Below, piece after piece: positions 32,915 to 40,637 of a stretch of 40,637 nt of DNA (its first letter is position 1; each line of letters starts with the position of its first letter). The stretch spans positions 1-40,637 of the forward strand of contig UQRW01000016.1 in assembly GCA_900543515.1 (NCBI GenBank), given 5' to 3'. The notes under the pieces were generated by a model. The model had not been told where the DNA came from and did no database searches. It worked only from the letters and a program-made list of their open reading frames with translations. The position numbers were made by a program, and so were the translations under genes. This DNA comes from an uncultured Collinsella sp. (GTDB lineage Bacteria; Actinomycetota; Coriobacteriia; Coriobacteriales; Coriobacteriaceae).

Positions 32915-34018
32915 ATGAAGTTCACCGTCAGCCAGAGCTCGCTTACACAAGCCATCGGCGTCGTTATGAAGGGTGTCGCTTCGGCATCCACCCTTCCCAT
33001 CCTGTCGGGCGTGCTCGTCAAGGCCCAAGACGGCATCTTGGAATTCCAGACCTCTAACTACACCATCTCGATCCGTCATCGCATCGCGGCGCATGTCGAA
33101 GAAGAGGGCGAGATGGTTATCCCCTGTAAGATGCTCTCCAATATCACCAAGACCCTCCCCGATGCCCCGGTCACCTTTGAGCTGTCCGAGCGCCAGGTGC
33201 TGATTGGTTGCGAGAAGAGCTCTTTTAGGCTGAACACGCTCGATGCCAATGACTTCCCCGAGTTTCCGGCCTATGCCATCGAGAGCGCCGTGGAACTGCC
33301 GACCGATATCTTGTCCGAAATGGTCGGTCGCGTGTGGCGCGTCACCTCGACCGACAAGGCCCGCCCCATCCTGGGCGGCGTGCACATGAAGGTCGAGAAC
33401 AATACCGTGCGCCTGGTGGCGACCGATTCCTTCCGCTTGGCCGTGTGCGATACGCAGGTCGAGACCTCGACCCTCGAGGGCTCCTTTGAGCTCAACGTTC
33501 CGGCTGACGCCTTTAACGACGCGCTGAACATCATGGCCAGCCAGGCGACCATCATGATCGGGGCTACCGACACCCAGGTCGTCTTCGAGGCCGGCAACAC
33601 CACCTACGTGTCGCGCCGCATCGAGGGCATGTATCCCAACTACAAGCAGCTCATCCCCGATTCGTGCGTGACGAGCGTCAAGATCGATGTCGCCGCTTTT
33701 AACGCCGCCCTCAAGCGCGTGGCCGTTATCGCGAGCGCCAACCCCGCCGTCAAGTTCGAGATCGATGTCGAGAACGGGCAGATGGGCCTGTCCTCCATTT
33801 CCAATGACCAGGACCTTGCGCAGGAGACGATCGATGTCGAGGCCGAGGGCGAGTCGGGTACCATCGCCTTCAACTACCACTACATCTTCGGCTGCCTCAA
33901 CGCCCTGTCCAAGGAGAAGGAGATCACGCTGGAGCTCAAGAGCTACTCGCAGGCGGGTATCTTCAAGTCCTACGACAAGATCAACTACCTGTACCTGGTC
34001 ATGCCGGTCCGCATCTAG
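32915..34018 (+). CDS. DNA polymerase III sliding clamp (beta, DnaN)
   Basis: 367 residues, three clamp domains. MKFTVSQSSLTQAI start, LPILSGVLVKA, ATDSFRLAV and the C-terminal YLVMPVRI are typical; the last residues form part of the groove that binds polymerase and partner proteins. ATG with AAAGG upstream in an AT-rich leader shared with the predicted unwinding site. Followed by recF after nine bases. Confidence 0.96.
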   Translation: MKFTVSQSSLTQAIGVVMKGVASASTLPILSGVLVKAQDGILEFQTSNYTISIRHRIAAHVEEEGEMVIPCKMLSNITKTLPDAPVTFELSERQVLIGCEKSSFRLNTLDANDFPEFPAYAIESAVELPTDILSEMVGRVWRVTSTDKARPILGGVHMKVENNTVRLVATDSFRLAVCDTQVETSTLEGSFELNVPADAFNDALNIMASQATIMIGATDTQVVFEAGNTTYVSRRIEGMYPNYKQLIPDSCVTSVKIDVAAFNAALKRVAVIASANPAVKFEIDVENGQMGLSSISNDQDLAQETIDVEAEGESGTIAFNYHYIFGCLNALSKEKEITLELKSYSQAGIFKSYDKINYLYLVMPVRI

Positions 34019-34027
34019 CGCTGCGCC

Positions 34028-35134
34028 ATGACCATGTTCGCCCGCGATCTTTCCGTCGCGCACTACCGCAGCTTCGATAGCTATCGCCTTGCCCTGGACG
34101 AGGGCGTGACGATACTTGCGGGACCCAACGCGGCGGGAAAGACCAATCTCATAGAGGCGCTGCAGCTGCTGACGAGCGGCGCCTCGTTTAGGCATCCGAC
34201 CGCAGCCGAGCTCGTCCATGACGGCGTGGGCTCGTGCAAGGTTGAGCTGAGGCTCGAGGGCGACGGCCGCGTGCTTGATATGGGATTGAGCGTGGAGGAC
34301 GGTAAGCGCTCGTTTAGCCGCAACGGCAAGAGGTGCTCTGCCGCCGGTGTGCGCGGGGCTCTGCCGAGTGTGCTGTTTTGCCCCGACCATCTGGACATGG
34401 TTAAGAGAGGCGCCAGTGTGCGCCGCGCCGCCCTCGATGACTTTGGCATGCAACTGAGCGCACGCTATGCCGATCTTGCGAGCACCTATGGGCGCTGCGT
34501 GACCCAGCGTAACGCCCTGCTTAAGGAGACCTGGTGCTGCCGCGAGATGCTCGGCGCGTGGAACGATTCGATTGCCCGCGCGGGCTCGGCCCTGCTCGTG
34601 CACCGGTTGGCCCTACTCGACCGGCTGGCGGGCCATGTGCACACTGCCTACGGTCAAGTGGCGTCCGGCGAGGCTGCCAGCGTGACCTATACGTCCACGC
34701 TGGGGGATTTGCCCCAGGTCGAGGATCGCGAAGAGCTGAAGGGCTGGGCGTACGAGCGCATGCTGGCTGCCCTTGATGAGCGCGCCGACGAGGAAATTCG
34801 CCGCGGCGTGACGTTGGTGGGACCGCATCGCGATGAGATTGAGTTTGCCGTGGCGGGCCGCTCCGCCCGTTCATTTGCCAGCCAAGGTCAGCAGCGAACG
34901 TTGGTTTTGGCCTGGAAGGTGGCGGAGGTGGCCGTGGCTCGCGATGTCCTGGGCACCGCTCCGCTGCTGCTTCTGGACGACGTGATGAGCGAGCTCGACG
35001 GCGAGCGCCGCGGTGCTTTTCTGCGGTTGATCGGCGATGATATCCAGACGGTCATAACCACGACCAACCTGGGGTATTTTACCGATGACCTGCTTGATCG
35101 AGCCAAGGTGGTGAGCATGGGTGAGACGTGCTAA
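34028..35134 (+). CDS. Recombination mediator RecF
   Basis: 368-residue SMC-like ATPase that helps load RecA at gapped DNA and stalled forks. Walker A GPNAAGKTNLIEAL (about 35-48), the family-typical FCPDHLDMVK and RRAALDDF, signature SQGQQRTLVLAWK, and Walker B LLLLDDVMSELD. No ribosome-binding site is visible before the ATG, and the nine-base gap suggests coupling to dnaN. Confidence 0.95.
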   Translation: MTMFARDLSVAHYRSFDSYRLALDEGVTILAGPNAAGKTNLIEALQLLTSGASFRHPTAAELVHDGVGSCKVELRLEGDGRVLDMGLSVEDGKRSFSRNGKRCSAAGVRGALPSVLFCPDHLDMVKRGASVRRAALDDFGMQLSARYADLASTYGRCVTQRNALLKETWCCREMLGAWNDSIARAGSALLVHRLALLDRLAGHVHTAYGQVASGEAASVTYTSTLGDLPQVEDREELKGWAYERMLAALDERADEEIRRGVTLVGPHRDEIEFAVAGRSARSFASQGQQRTLVLAWKVAEVAVARDVLGTAPLLLLDDVMSELDGERRGAFLRLIGDDIQTVITTTNLGYFTDDLLDRAKVVSMGETC

Positions 35135-35684
35135 TTCCGAGCGCGAGAGTGAAACGGTCGCCTTCAGTGGATTTTTGAACGCAGAGCGTCAGCGCATCCT
35201 GGCGGCTGCAACCCCTGAGCGCCGTGCGCAGATGGAGGCCGCCGAGGAGTCGCGCACGGTCTATCGCGCATGGAACGCGGTATGCTCGGGCACGCGCGAG
35301 GGGCGGCATGTGACGGGACTGCGCTACCTGCCCGAGTCCAATGAGCTGCTGGTGTATCTCGACTCGCCCTCGTGGACGCAGGAAATGACGTTGTTGCGCG
35401 AGATCATCCGCGCGCGCATGGAGCGCGCCGGTGCGCATGTGGACGGCCTGGTGTTCAAAACCACCGCGCCGGGTCACACGCCGCCCGCCGCCAAGCAGCG
35501 CCTGCGCCCGGCGACGACCGAGCGCCCGCCGGCCCCGCACGCCGACCTAAGTGAGGCCGAGCGCACCGAGATTGAGCGCCAAGTGGCGCCCATCGAAGAC
35601 CAAAAACTGCGCGAGGCCCTCGAGAATGCCATGAGAGCCAGTGCCGAGTGGGCCAAGGGCGTAGAAAGCAAAAAAGAGCCTTAA
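35121..35684 (+). CDS. DUF721/DciA-family protein (probable helicase loader)
   Basis: 187 residues. A central DUF721 domain (about 40-115: VYRAWNAVCSGTREGRHV, YLPESNELLVYLDSPSWTQE, LLREIIRARMERAG) is flanked by a Pro/Ala-rich linker and a charged C-terminal helix. In bacteria lacking DnaC/DnaI, DciA loads or activates DnaB at the origin, and it is commonly found after recF in Actinobacteria. GTG start overlapping recF by 14 bp. Terminator downstream at 35713. Family assignment is firm; the loader role is inference from the family. Confidence 0.82.
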   Translation: MRRANSERESETVAFSGFLNAERQRILAAATPERRAQMEAAEESRTVYRAWNAVCSGTREGRHVTGLRYLPESNELLVYLDSPSWTQEMTLLREIIRARMERAGAHVDGLVFKTTAPGHTPPAAKQRLRPATTERPPAPHADLSEAERTEIERQVAPIEDQKLREALENAMRASAEWAKGVESKKEP

Positions 35685-35710
35685 ATCGCATCTGGTGGCC
35701 TTGTAGAGCC

Positions 35711-35741
35711 AAATACCCTCGTTCCCGAGGGTATTTTTTTA
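35711..35741 (+). terminator. Terminator after the dnaN-recF-dciA group
   Basis: ATACCCTCG-TTCC-CGAGGGTAT (35713-35734), a perfect 9-bp stem, followed by seven T counting from the stem end. gyrB therefore needs its own promoter in the remaining 50 bp. Confidence 0.88.
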
Positions 35742-35789
35742 CGATAAACTAGTAAGGCTGTACACATTTTCTTGACTGAAGGAGGACGT

Positions 35790-37820
35790 GTGGCAAACGA
35801 AAACGATTACGATGGCGGCGAGATTAAGATTCTCGAAGGTCTCGAGGCCGTTCGTAAGCGCCCGGGCATGTATATCGGCTCGACGAGCGCCAGCGGTCTG
35901 CATCACCTGGTGTGGGAGATCGTTGACAACTCCGTCGACGAGGCCATGGCCGGTTTCTGCACCGAGATCCAGGTGACGGTCCACGCCGACAACTCCATCA
36001 CGGTCGTCGACAACGGGCGCGGCATCCCCGTCGACGAGCATCCCGTTAAAAAGATTCCGACGCTCGAGGTTGTCATGACGATCTTGCACGCCGGCGGTAA
36101 GTTCGATAACTCGGCCTATAAGGTCTCGGGCGGCCTGCACGGCGTTGGCATCTCCGTCGTCAACGCACTGTCCAAACGCGTGGTCGTTCAGGTTCGTCGC
36201 GACGGCAACACCTACGAGATGGAGTTCTCGCGCGGCAAGACCGTCAAGAAGATGGAGGTCGTGGGCACCTCGGATTCGACGGGCACCACCGTCACCTTCT
36301 GGCCCGACGACGAGATCTTCGAGACCTGCATCTACGATTTCGATACGCTGCACAACCGTCTGCAGGAGACGGCGTTCCTCAATAAGAACCTCAAAATCGT
36401 GCTGACCGACGAGCGCGAGGCGACTCCCCGCGTGGAGGAGTTTTGCTACGAGGGCGGCATCATCGACTTCGTCAAGTTCCTCAACGAGGGCAAGGACGTC
36501 CCCGAGGCCTTTAAGGAGCCCATCTACATCGAGGGCAAATCGGACCCGGACGCGCCTGTGACCAAGATGGGCGAGGTCGAGGTTTCTCTGCAGTGGAATA
36601 GCGGTTACGGCGAGAACGTCATGTCGTTTGCCAACGACATCTACACCCCCGAGGGCGGCATGCACCTTGAGGGCTTCCGCACCGCGCTCACCCGCGTGAT
36701 CAACGATTACGCGCGCAAGCAGAACCTGCTCAAGGAAAAAGACGCCAACCTGACCGGCGACGATGTGCGCGAGGGCCTTTCGGCCGTTATCTCGGTCAAG
36801 CTGCCCGATCCGCAGTTTGAGGGCCAGACCAAGGCCAAGCTCGGCAGCTCCTATATGCGCGCGCTCACACTCAAGATCGTGACCGACGGCCTTGTCGATT
36901 ACTTGGAGGAGCATCCCAAGCCCGCGCGCGAGATCGTCAAGAAGGCGCAACAGGCCTGCAAGGCGCGCAACGCCGCCCGCAAGGCGCGCGAGGCGACCCG
37001 CCGCAAGAGCCTGCTCGAGACGGCGTCCCTGCCCGGTAAGCTCGCCGACTGCTCGGTGCGCGATGCCGAGCTGACCGAGCTCTTCATCGTAGAGGGCGAC
37101 TCGGCAGGCGGTTCGGCCAAGGACGGCCGTCGCCGAGACATCCAGGCGATTCTGCCCCTGCGCGGCAAGATTTTGAACGTCGAACGCGTTGGTGACCATC
37201 GCGCGTTCTCGAGTGACACCATCCAGTCGCTGATTACCGCGATCGGCTGCGGCGTCACGACGAGTGCCGGCGACGGCGGCGATTTCGATATCACCAAGGC
37301 GCGCTACCACAAGATCATCATCATGACCGATGCAGACGTCGACGGTGCGCATATCCGCATTCTGCTGCTGACGTTCTTCTACAAGTACATGCGTCCGCTG
37401 ATCGATGCCGGCTACGTCTATGTTGCCTGCCCGCCCATCTTTGGCATTAAGGTGCGCAACAAGATCCACTACGTGTATCCCAACGGCCGCCAGCCCGAAG
37501 ACGAGATCCTGCGCGACACCATCCAGAGCCTTGGCCTGAACCCCGACGATAACGACGAGGACGGCAAGGCCAAGGACGGCAAAATCACCAAAAAGCGCAA
37601 GGGCTATACCGTCCAGCGCTACAAGGGCCTGGGCGAGATGGACCCCAAGCAGCTTGCCTCGACGACGATGGACCCCAAGACCCGCATTCTGCAGCGCGTG
37701 TCGATCGAGGACGCCGTGGTGGCGGACCGCGCCGTGCGCGAGCTGATGGGTTCCGAGGTCGGCTATCGCCGCGAGTACATCGAGAAGCATGCACATGATG
37801 CACGATTCCTTGACGCTTAA
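35790..37820 (+). CDS. DNA gyrase subunit B
   Basis: 676 residues from the GTG preceded by GAAGGAGG; an upstream TTG in frame lacks a site. GHKL ATPase with EIVDNSVDEA and GLHGVGISVVNALS, transducer domain, and TOPRIM with EGDSAGGSA (Glu435 acidic base) and DADVDGAHI, then the C-terminal YKGLGEMDPKQL. The PLRGKILNVE segment is of normal type at quinolone-relevant positions. Encodes the ATP-driven half of gyrase, 11 bp ahead of gyrA. Confidence 0.96.
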   Translation: MANENDYDGGEIKILEGLEAVRKRPGMYIGSTSASGLHHLVWEIVDNSVDEAMAGFCTEIQVTVHADNSITVVDNGRGIPVDEHPVKKIPTLEVVMTILHAGGKFDNSAYKVSGGLHGVGISVVNALSKRVVVQVRRDGNTYEMEFSRGKTVKKMEVVGTSDSTGTTVTFWPDDEIFETCIYDFDTLHNRLQETAFLNKNLKIVLTDEREATPRVEEFCYEGGIIDFVKFLNEGKDVPEAFKEPIYIEGKSDPDAPVTKMGEVEVSLQWNSGYGENVMSFANDIYTPEGGMHLEGFRTALTRVINDYARKQNLLKEKDANLTGDDVREGLSAVISVKLPDPQFEGQTKAKLGSSYMRALTLKIVTDGLVDYLEEHPKPAREIVKKAQQACKARNAARKAREATRRKSLLETASLPGKLADCSVRDAELTELFIVEGDSAGGSAKDGRRRDIQAILPLRGKILNVERVGDHRAFSSDTIQSLITAIGCGVTTSAGDGGDFDITKARYHKIIIMTDADVDGAHIRILLLTFFYKYMRPLIDAGYVYVACPPIFGIKVRNKIHYVYPNGRQPEDEILRDTIQSLGLNPDDNDEDGKAKDGKITKKRKGYTVQRYKGLGEMDPKQLASTTMDPKTRILQRVSIEDAVVADRAVRELMGSEVGYRREYIEKHAHDARFLDA

Positions 37821-37831
37821 GAGGAGGTAAC

Positions 37832-40576
37832 GTGGCAGACGATATCAACAATAACGAGGGTATGGACGAGGCCGGCGATGCCGGTATGCCCGACGATCTG
37901 AAGCGCCTGCTTGCCCGTGCTGAGCAGGGCGAGGACGGCGATCCGGACGCCTATAACCCCGATGCCGATGATGATGAGGAAGAAGACGACGCCGAGCTCG
38001 AGGAGAGCTTTGGCGAAGTCGATCGTGGCGCCTCGGCCGGCGAGGACATCAACGGCGGCCAGCTCCAGATTTCGGAGTTCGGTCGCGAGATGAAGCAGTC
38101 GTTCATCGAGTATTCGATGTCGGTTATCACAGCGCGTGCCCTGCCGGACGTGCGCGACGGCTTAAAGCCGGTACACCGCCGCATCCTGTACGCGATGAAC
38201 GAGAGCGGCATCTACCCCAACCGCCCGCACAAGAAGTCAGCTTGGACGGTCGGCGAAGTTATCGGTAAGTACCACCCGCACGGTGACTTCGCGGTCTACG
38301 AGGCCATGGTCCGCCTGGCACAGTGGTTCTCCATGCGCACGCCGCTCATCGACGGTCACGGCAACTTCGGTAACATCGACGGCGACGGCGCCGCCGCCAT
38401 GCGTTACACCGAGAGCCGCCTGGCAAAGCCCGCCATGGAACTGCTGCGTGACTTGCAGAAGGATACCGTCGACTGGCAGCCCAACTACGACGAATCACTC
38501 GCCGAGCCCGTGGCGCTGCCTGCGCGCTTCCCCAACCTGCTGGTCAACGGCAGCCAGGGCATCGCCGTCGGCATGGCCACCAACATCGCCCCGCATAACC
38601 TCACCGAGGCGATCGAGGCCACCTGCTACCTGATCGACAACCCCGACGCCACCGTCGACGAGCTCATGCAGATCATGCCCGGTCCGGACTTCCCCACCGG
38701 CGCCATCATCATGGGCAGCGCCGGCATTAAGCAGAGCTACGAGACCGGCCGCGGCTCCATTACCGTGCGCGCCAAGGCACACGTTGAGTCCACCAAGACC
38801 GGTCGCAGTCGCCTGGTCTTCACCGAGATTCCCTACATGGTCAACAAGGGCACCCTGCAGGAGAAGATTGCCCAGCTCGTCAACGACAAGCGCATCGAGG
38901 GCATCTCGGATATGCGCGATGAGTCCAACCAGAAGGGCATCCGTCTGGTCATCGAGCTCAAGAAGGGCGTCATTCCGCAGGTCGTGCTCAACAACCTGTA
39001 TAAGTACACCTCGCTGCAGACGACCTTCGGCGCCAACAACCTGGCACTCGTCAACGGCGTTCCCAAATGCCTGAGCCTGCGCGAGATGCTGCAGCACTAC
39101 ATCGACCACCAGGTCGACGTCGTCACCCGCCGCACCCGCTTCGACCTTAAGAAGGCCCAGGCCCGCGCGCATATCCTTGAGGGCTACTTGATGGCTCTCG
39201 ACCATATTGACGAGGTCATCAGCATCATCCGTTCCTCGCAGACCGACTCCGAGGCCAGCAGCCGCCTGATCGAGCGCTTTGGCTTTACGCCCGAGCAGAC
39301 CACGGCCATCCTCGAGATGAAGCTGCGCCGCCTGACCGGCCTGGAGCGCGACAAGATTCAGGAAGAGCTGGACGGCCTGCGCCGCGCCATCGCCTACTAC
39401 GAGGACCTGCTGGCGCACGAGGGGAAGATCCTGGGCGTCATTAAGGAAGAGATGCGCGAGATCTCCAAGAAGTTCGGCGATAAGCGCCGCACCGAGATCA
39501 GCCATGTCGAGAAGGACCTGGACGTCGAGGACCTCATTGCCGACGAGGACATGGTCGTGACCATCACCCACACCGGCTATGTCAAGCGCATCCCGGTGGC
39601 CGCCTACCGCGCCCAGAAGCGCGGCGGCAAGGGCGTCTCGGGCGTCAACCTTAAAGAGGACGACGTCATCGACGAGATGTTCATCGCGTCCACGCACGAG
39701 TACGTGCTGTTCTTCTCGAGCAAGGGCAAGGTCTATCGCCTGAAGGTGCACGAGCTGCCGGTGGGTACGCGCCAGGCGCGCGGTACCGCGATCGTCAACC
39801 TGCTGCCCTTCGAGGAGGGCGAGAAGATCGCGAGCGTCATCAGCTGCCGCGAGTTCCCTGCCGACGAGTATCTGATGTTTGCCACCAAGAGCGGCATGGT
39901 CAAGAAGACCGTGATGAGCGCATATGACCGCAGCCGTCGCGACGGCCTGATCGCTATCAACCTGCGTGACGACGACGCGCTGCTGAACGTGCGCCGCGTG
40001 CGCGAGGGCGACAAGATTATCCTGGCCACCACCGCGGGCAAGGCGATCATGTTCTCCGAGGAGCAGGTGCGCGCCACCGGCCGCGATACCAGCGGCGTTC
40101 GCGGTATCGGTATGAAGGACGGCGTGAGCGTTCTGGGTATGGAAGTCACTAACGGCAACGGCGATCTGTTCGTCATCACCGAGCGCGGCTACGGCAAGCG
40201 CACGCCGGTCGCGGACTACCCGGAACAGAATCGCGGCGGCCAGGGTGTCTACACCATCCAAATGACCGAGCGTAAGGGTAACCTCGCGGCCATGAAGACG
40301 GTGGGCCCGCAGCACGAGCTGTTCATCGTGACGGAGGGCGCGACGGTCATTCGCGTCAAGACCGACGAGATCAGCCAGACTGGCCGCGCTACCCAGGGCG
40401 TCAAGATGATGACCGTGGACGACAGCGACCGCGTATGCGCCGTAGCCCGCATGACAGCCGCCAAAGAAAAGCCCGAAGGCGAGGGAGCCGAGGATGCAGC
40501 TGCAACTAGCACCGAGGAAGCCCCCATCGACCTAGGCGACGGCAACGACATGCCAGAGGATCTCCTCGACGAGTAA
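37832..40576 (+). CDS. DNA gyrase subunit A
   Basis: 914 residues from a GTG with GAGGAGG upstream. An unusual acidic N-terminal extension of about 70 residues (17-62 almost all Asp/Glu/Ala) precedes the normal start of the fold. Catalytic Tyr192 (MRYTESRLAK). The quinolone-determining stretch reads YHPHGDFAVYEAMV: the residue equivalent to E. coli Ser83 is Phe153, and Asp87 is Glu157. The C-terminal wrapping domain has a GyrA box QKRGGKG, marking true gyrase rather than topoisomerase IV. The tail is acidic (EEAPIDLGDGNDMPEDLLDE). The final 61 bases of the window hold nothing recognisable. Confidence 0.96.
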   Translation: MADDINNNEGMDEAGDAGMPDDLKRLLARAEQGEDGDPDAYNPDADDDEEEDDAELEESFGEVDRGASAGEDINGGQLQISEFGREMKQSFIEYSMSVITARALPDVRDGLKPVHRRILYAMNESGIYPNRPHKKSAWTVGEVIGKYHPHGDFAVYEAMVRLAQWFSMRTPLIDGHGNFGNIDGDGAAAMRYTESRLAKPAMELLRDLQKDTVDWQPNYDESLAEPVALPARFPNLLVNGSQGIAVGMATNIAPHNLTEAIEATCYLIDNPDATVDELMQIMPGPDFPTGAIIMGSAGIKQSYETGRGSITVRAKAHVESTKTGRSRLVFTEIPYMVNKGTLQEKIAQLVNDKRIEGISDMRDESNQKGIRLVIELKKGVIPQVVLNNLYKYTSLQTTFGANNLALVNGVPKCLSLREMLQHYIDHQVDVVTRRTRFDLKKAQARAHILEGYLMALDHIDEVISIIRSSQTDSEASSRLIERFGFTPEQTTAILEMKLRRLTGLERDKIQEELDGLRRAIAYYEDLLAHEGKILGVIKEEMREISKKFGDKRRTEISHVEKDLDVEDLIADEDMVVTITHTGYVKRIPVAAYRAQKRGGKGVSGVNLKEDDVIDEMFIASTHEYVLFFSSKGKVYRLKVHELPVGTRQARGTAIVNLLPFEEGEKIASVISCREFPADEYLMFATKSGMVKKTVMSAYDRSRRDGLIAINLRDDDALLNVRRVREGDKIILATTAGKAIMFSEEQVRATGRDTSGVRGIGMKDGVSVLGMEVTNGNGDLFVITERGYGKRTPVADYPEQNRGGQGVYTIQMTERKGNLAAMKTVGPQHELFIVTEGATVIRVKTDEISQTGRATQGVKMMTVDDSDRVCAVARMTAAKEKPEGEGAEDAAATSTEEAPIDLGDGNDMPEDLLDE

Positions 40577-40637
40577 GAGGAAACAGCTGGTAGAAAATAT
40601 CAGACCCCATATATCGGCGGTCGGCGCACTGCGCGCC

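Noticed and set aside
32660..40315. Very long antisense reading frames opposite dnaN, gyrB and gyrA (647, 685 and 606 codons)
   Set aside because: They mirror the high-GC codon bias of the real genes, are His/Asp/Val/Leu-rich without recognisable domains, lack ribosome-binding sites and lie fully opposite unmistakable housekeeping genes.

Overview
The window is a high-GC bacterial chromosome segment centred on the replication origin. Protein style and gene content suggest a gut Coriobacteriia member, most likely Collinsella or a close relative. The clues are a PafBC-type WYL pair, a thioester/SpaA/LPXTG adhesin, a TSCPD four-Cys protein and an actinobacterial-type DnaA with a long Ala/Pro linker. 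The taxonomic call is inference; no database was available.

Layout, left to right. 1-700: noncoding, with a possible rRNA-leader motif, a decayed duplicate of a tRNA 3' end plus terminator, and tRNA-Lys(UUU). 701-9046: a run of minus-strand genes (M29 aminopeptidase, DUF3043-like membrane protein, purC, a two-component system, a Tat lipoprotein with a TSCPD protein, purB). 9150-9675: three units of a ~130-bp repeat, two with perfect 18-bp copies of the adjacent tRNA-Gly(CCC) 3' end and one degenerate, then the tRNA itself. 9973-13404: a large sortase-anchored adhesin. 13471-16887: a small membrane protein and an unusual multi-pass M28-like protein with a ~675-residue acidic insertion and altered metal ligands. 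17086-24000: two WYL regulators, a DinG-type helicase/exonuclease, ddl and rlmN.

24199-29238 is the classic origin-flanking leftward cluster: small membrane protein, parB, parA, three perfect parS sites at exactly 39-bp spacing, rsmG, jag, yidC, yidD, rnpA, rpmH. Rightward from the origin come an unrecognised GHKL-ATPase/winged-helix gene, dnaA, dnaN, recF, a DUF721/DciA gene, gyrB and gyrA.

The cluster couples initiation (DnaA and the ATPase gene fused to its operon), clamp loading and repair (DnaN, RecF), helicase loading (DciA), supercoiling (GyrAB) and segregation (ParAB/parS). The most interesting signals are: (1) the ATPase with a Gln/Pro/Tyr-rich linker and C-terminal wHTH immediately upstream of dnaA; (2) apparently non-canonical DnaA boxes (GTTTTCAACAGG rather than TTATCCACA) together with a changed DnaA recognition helix, and a five-repeat DnaA-trio tract upstream of dnaN; (3) the tRNA-3'-end/hairpin repeat elements at both tRNA loci; (4) a Phe at the GyrA quinolone position.
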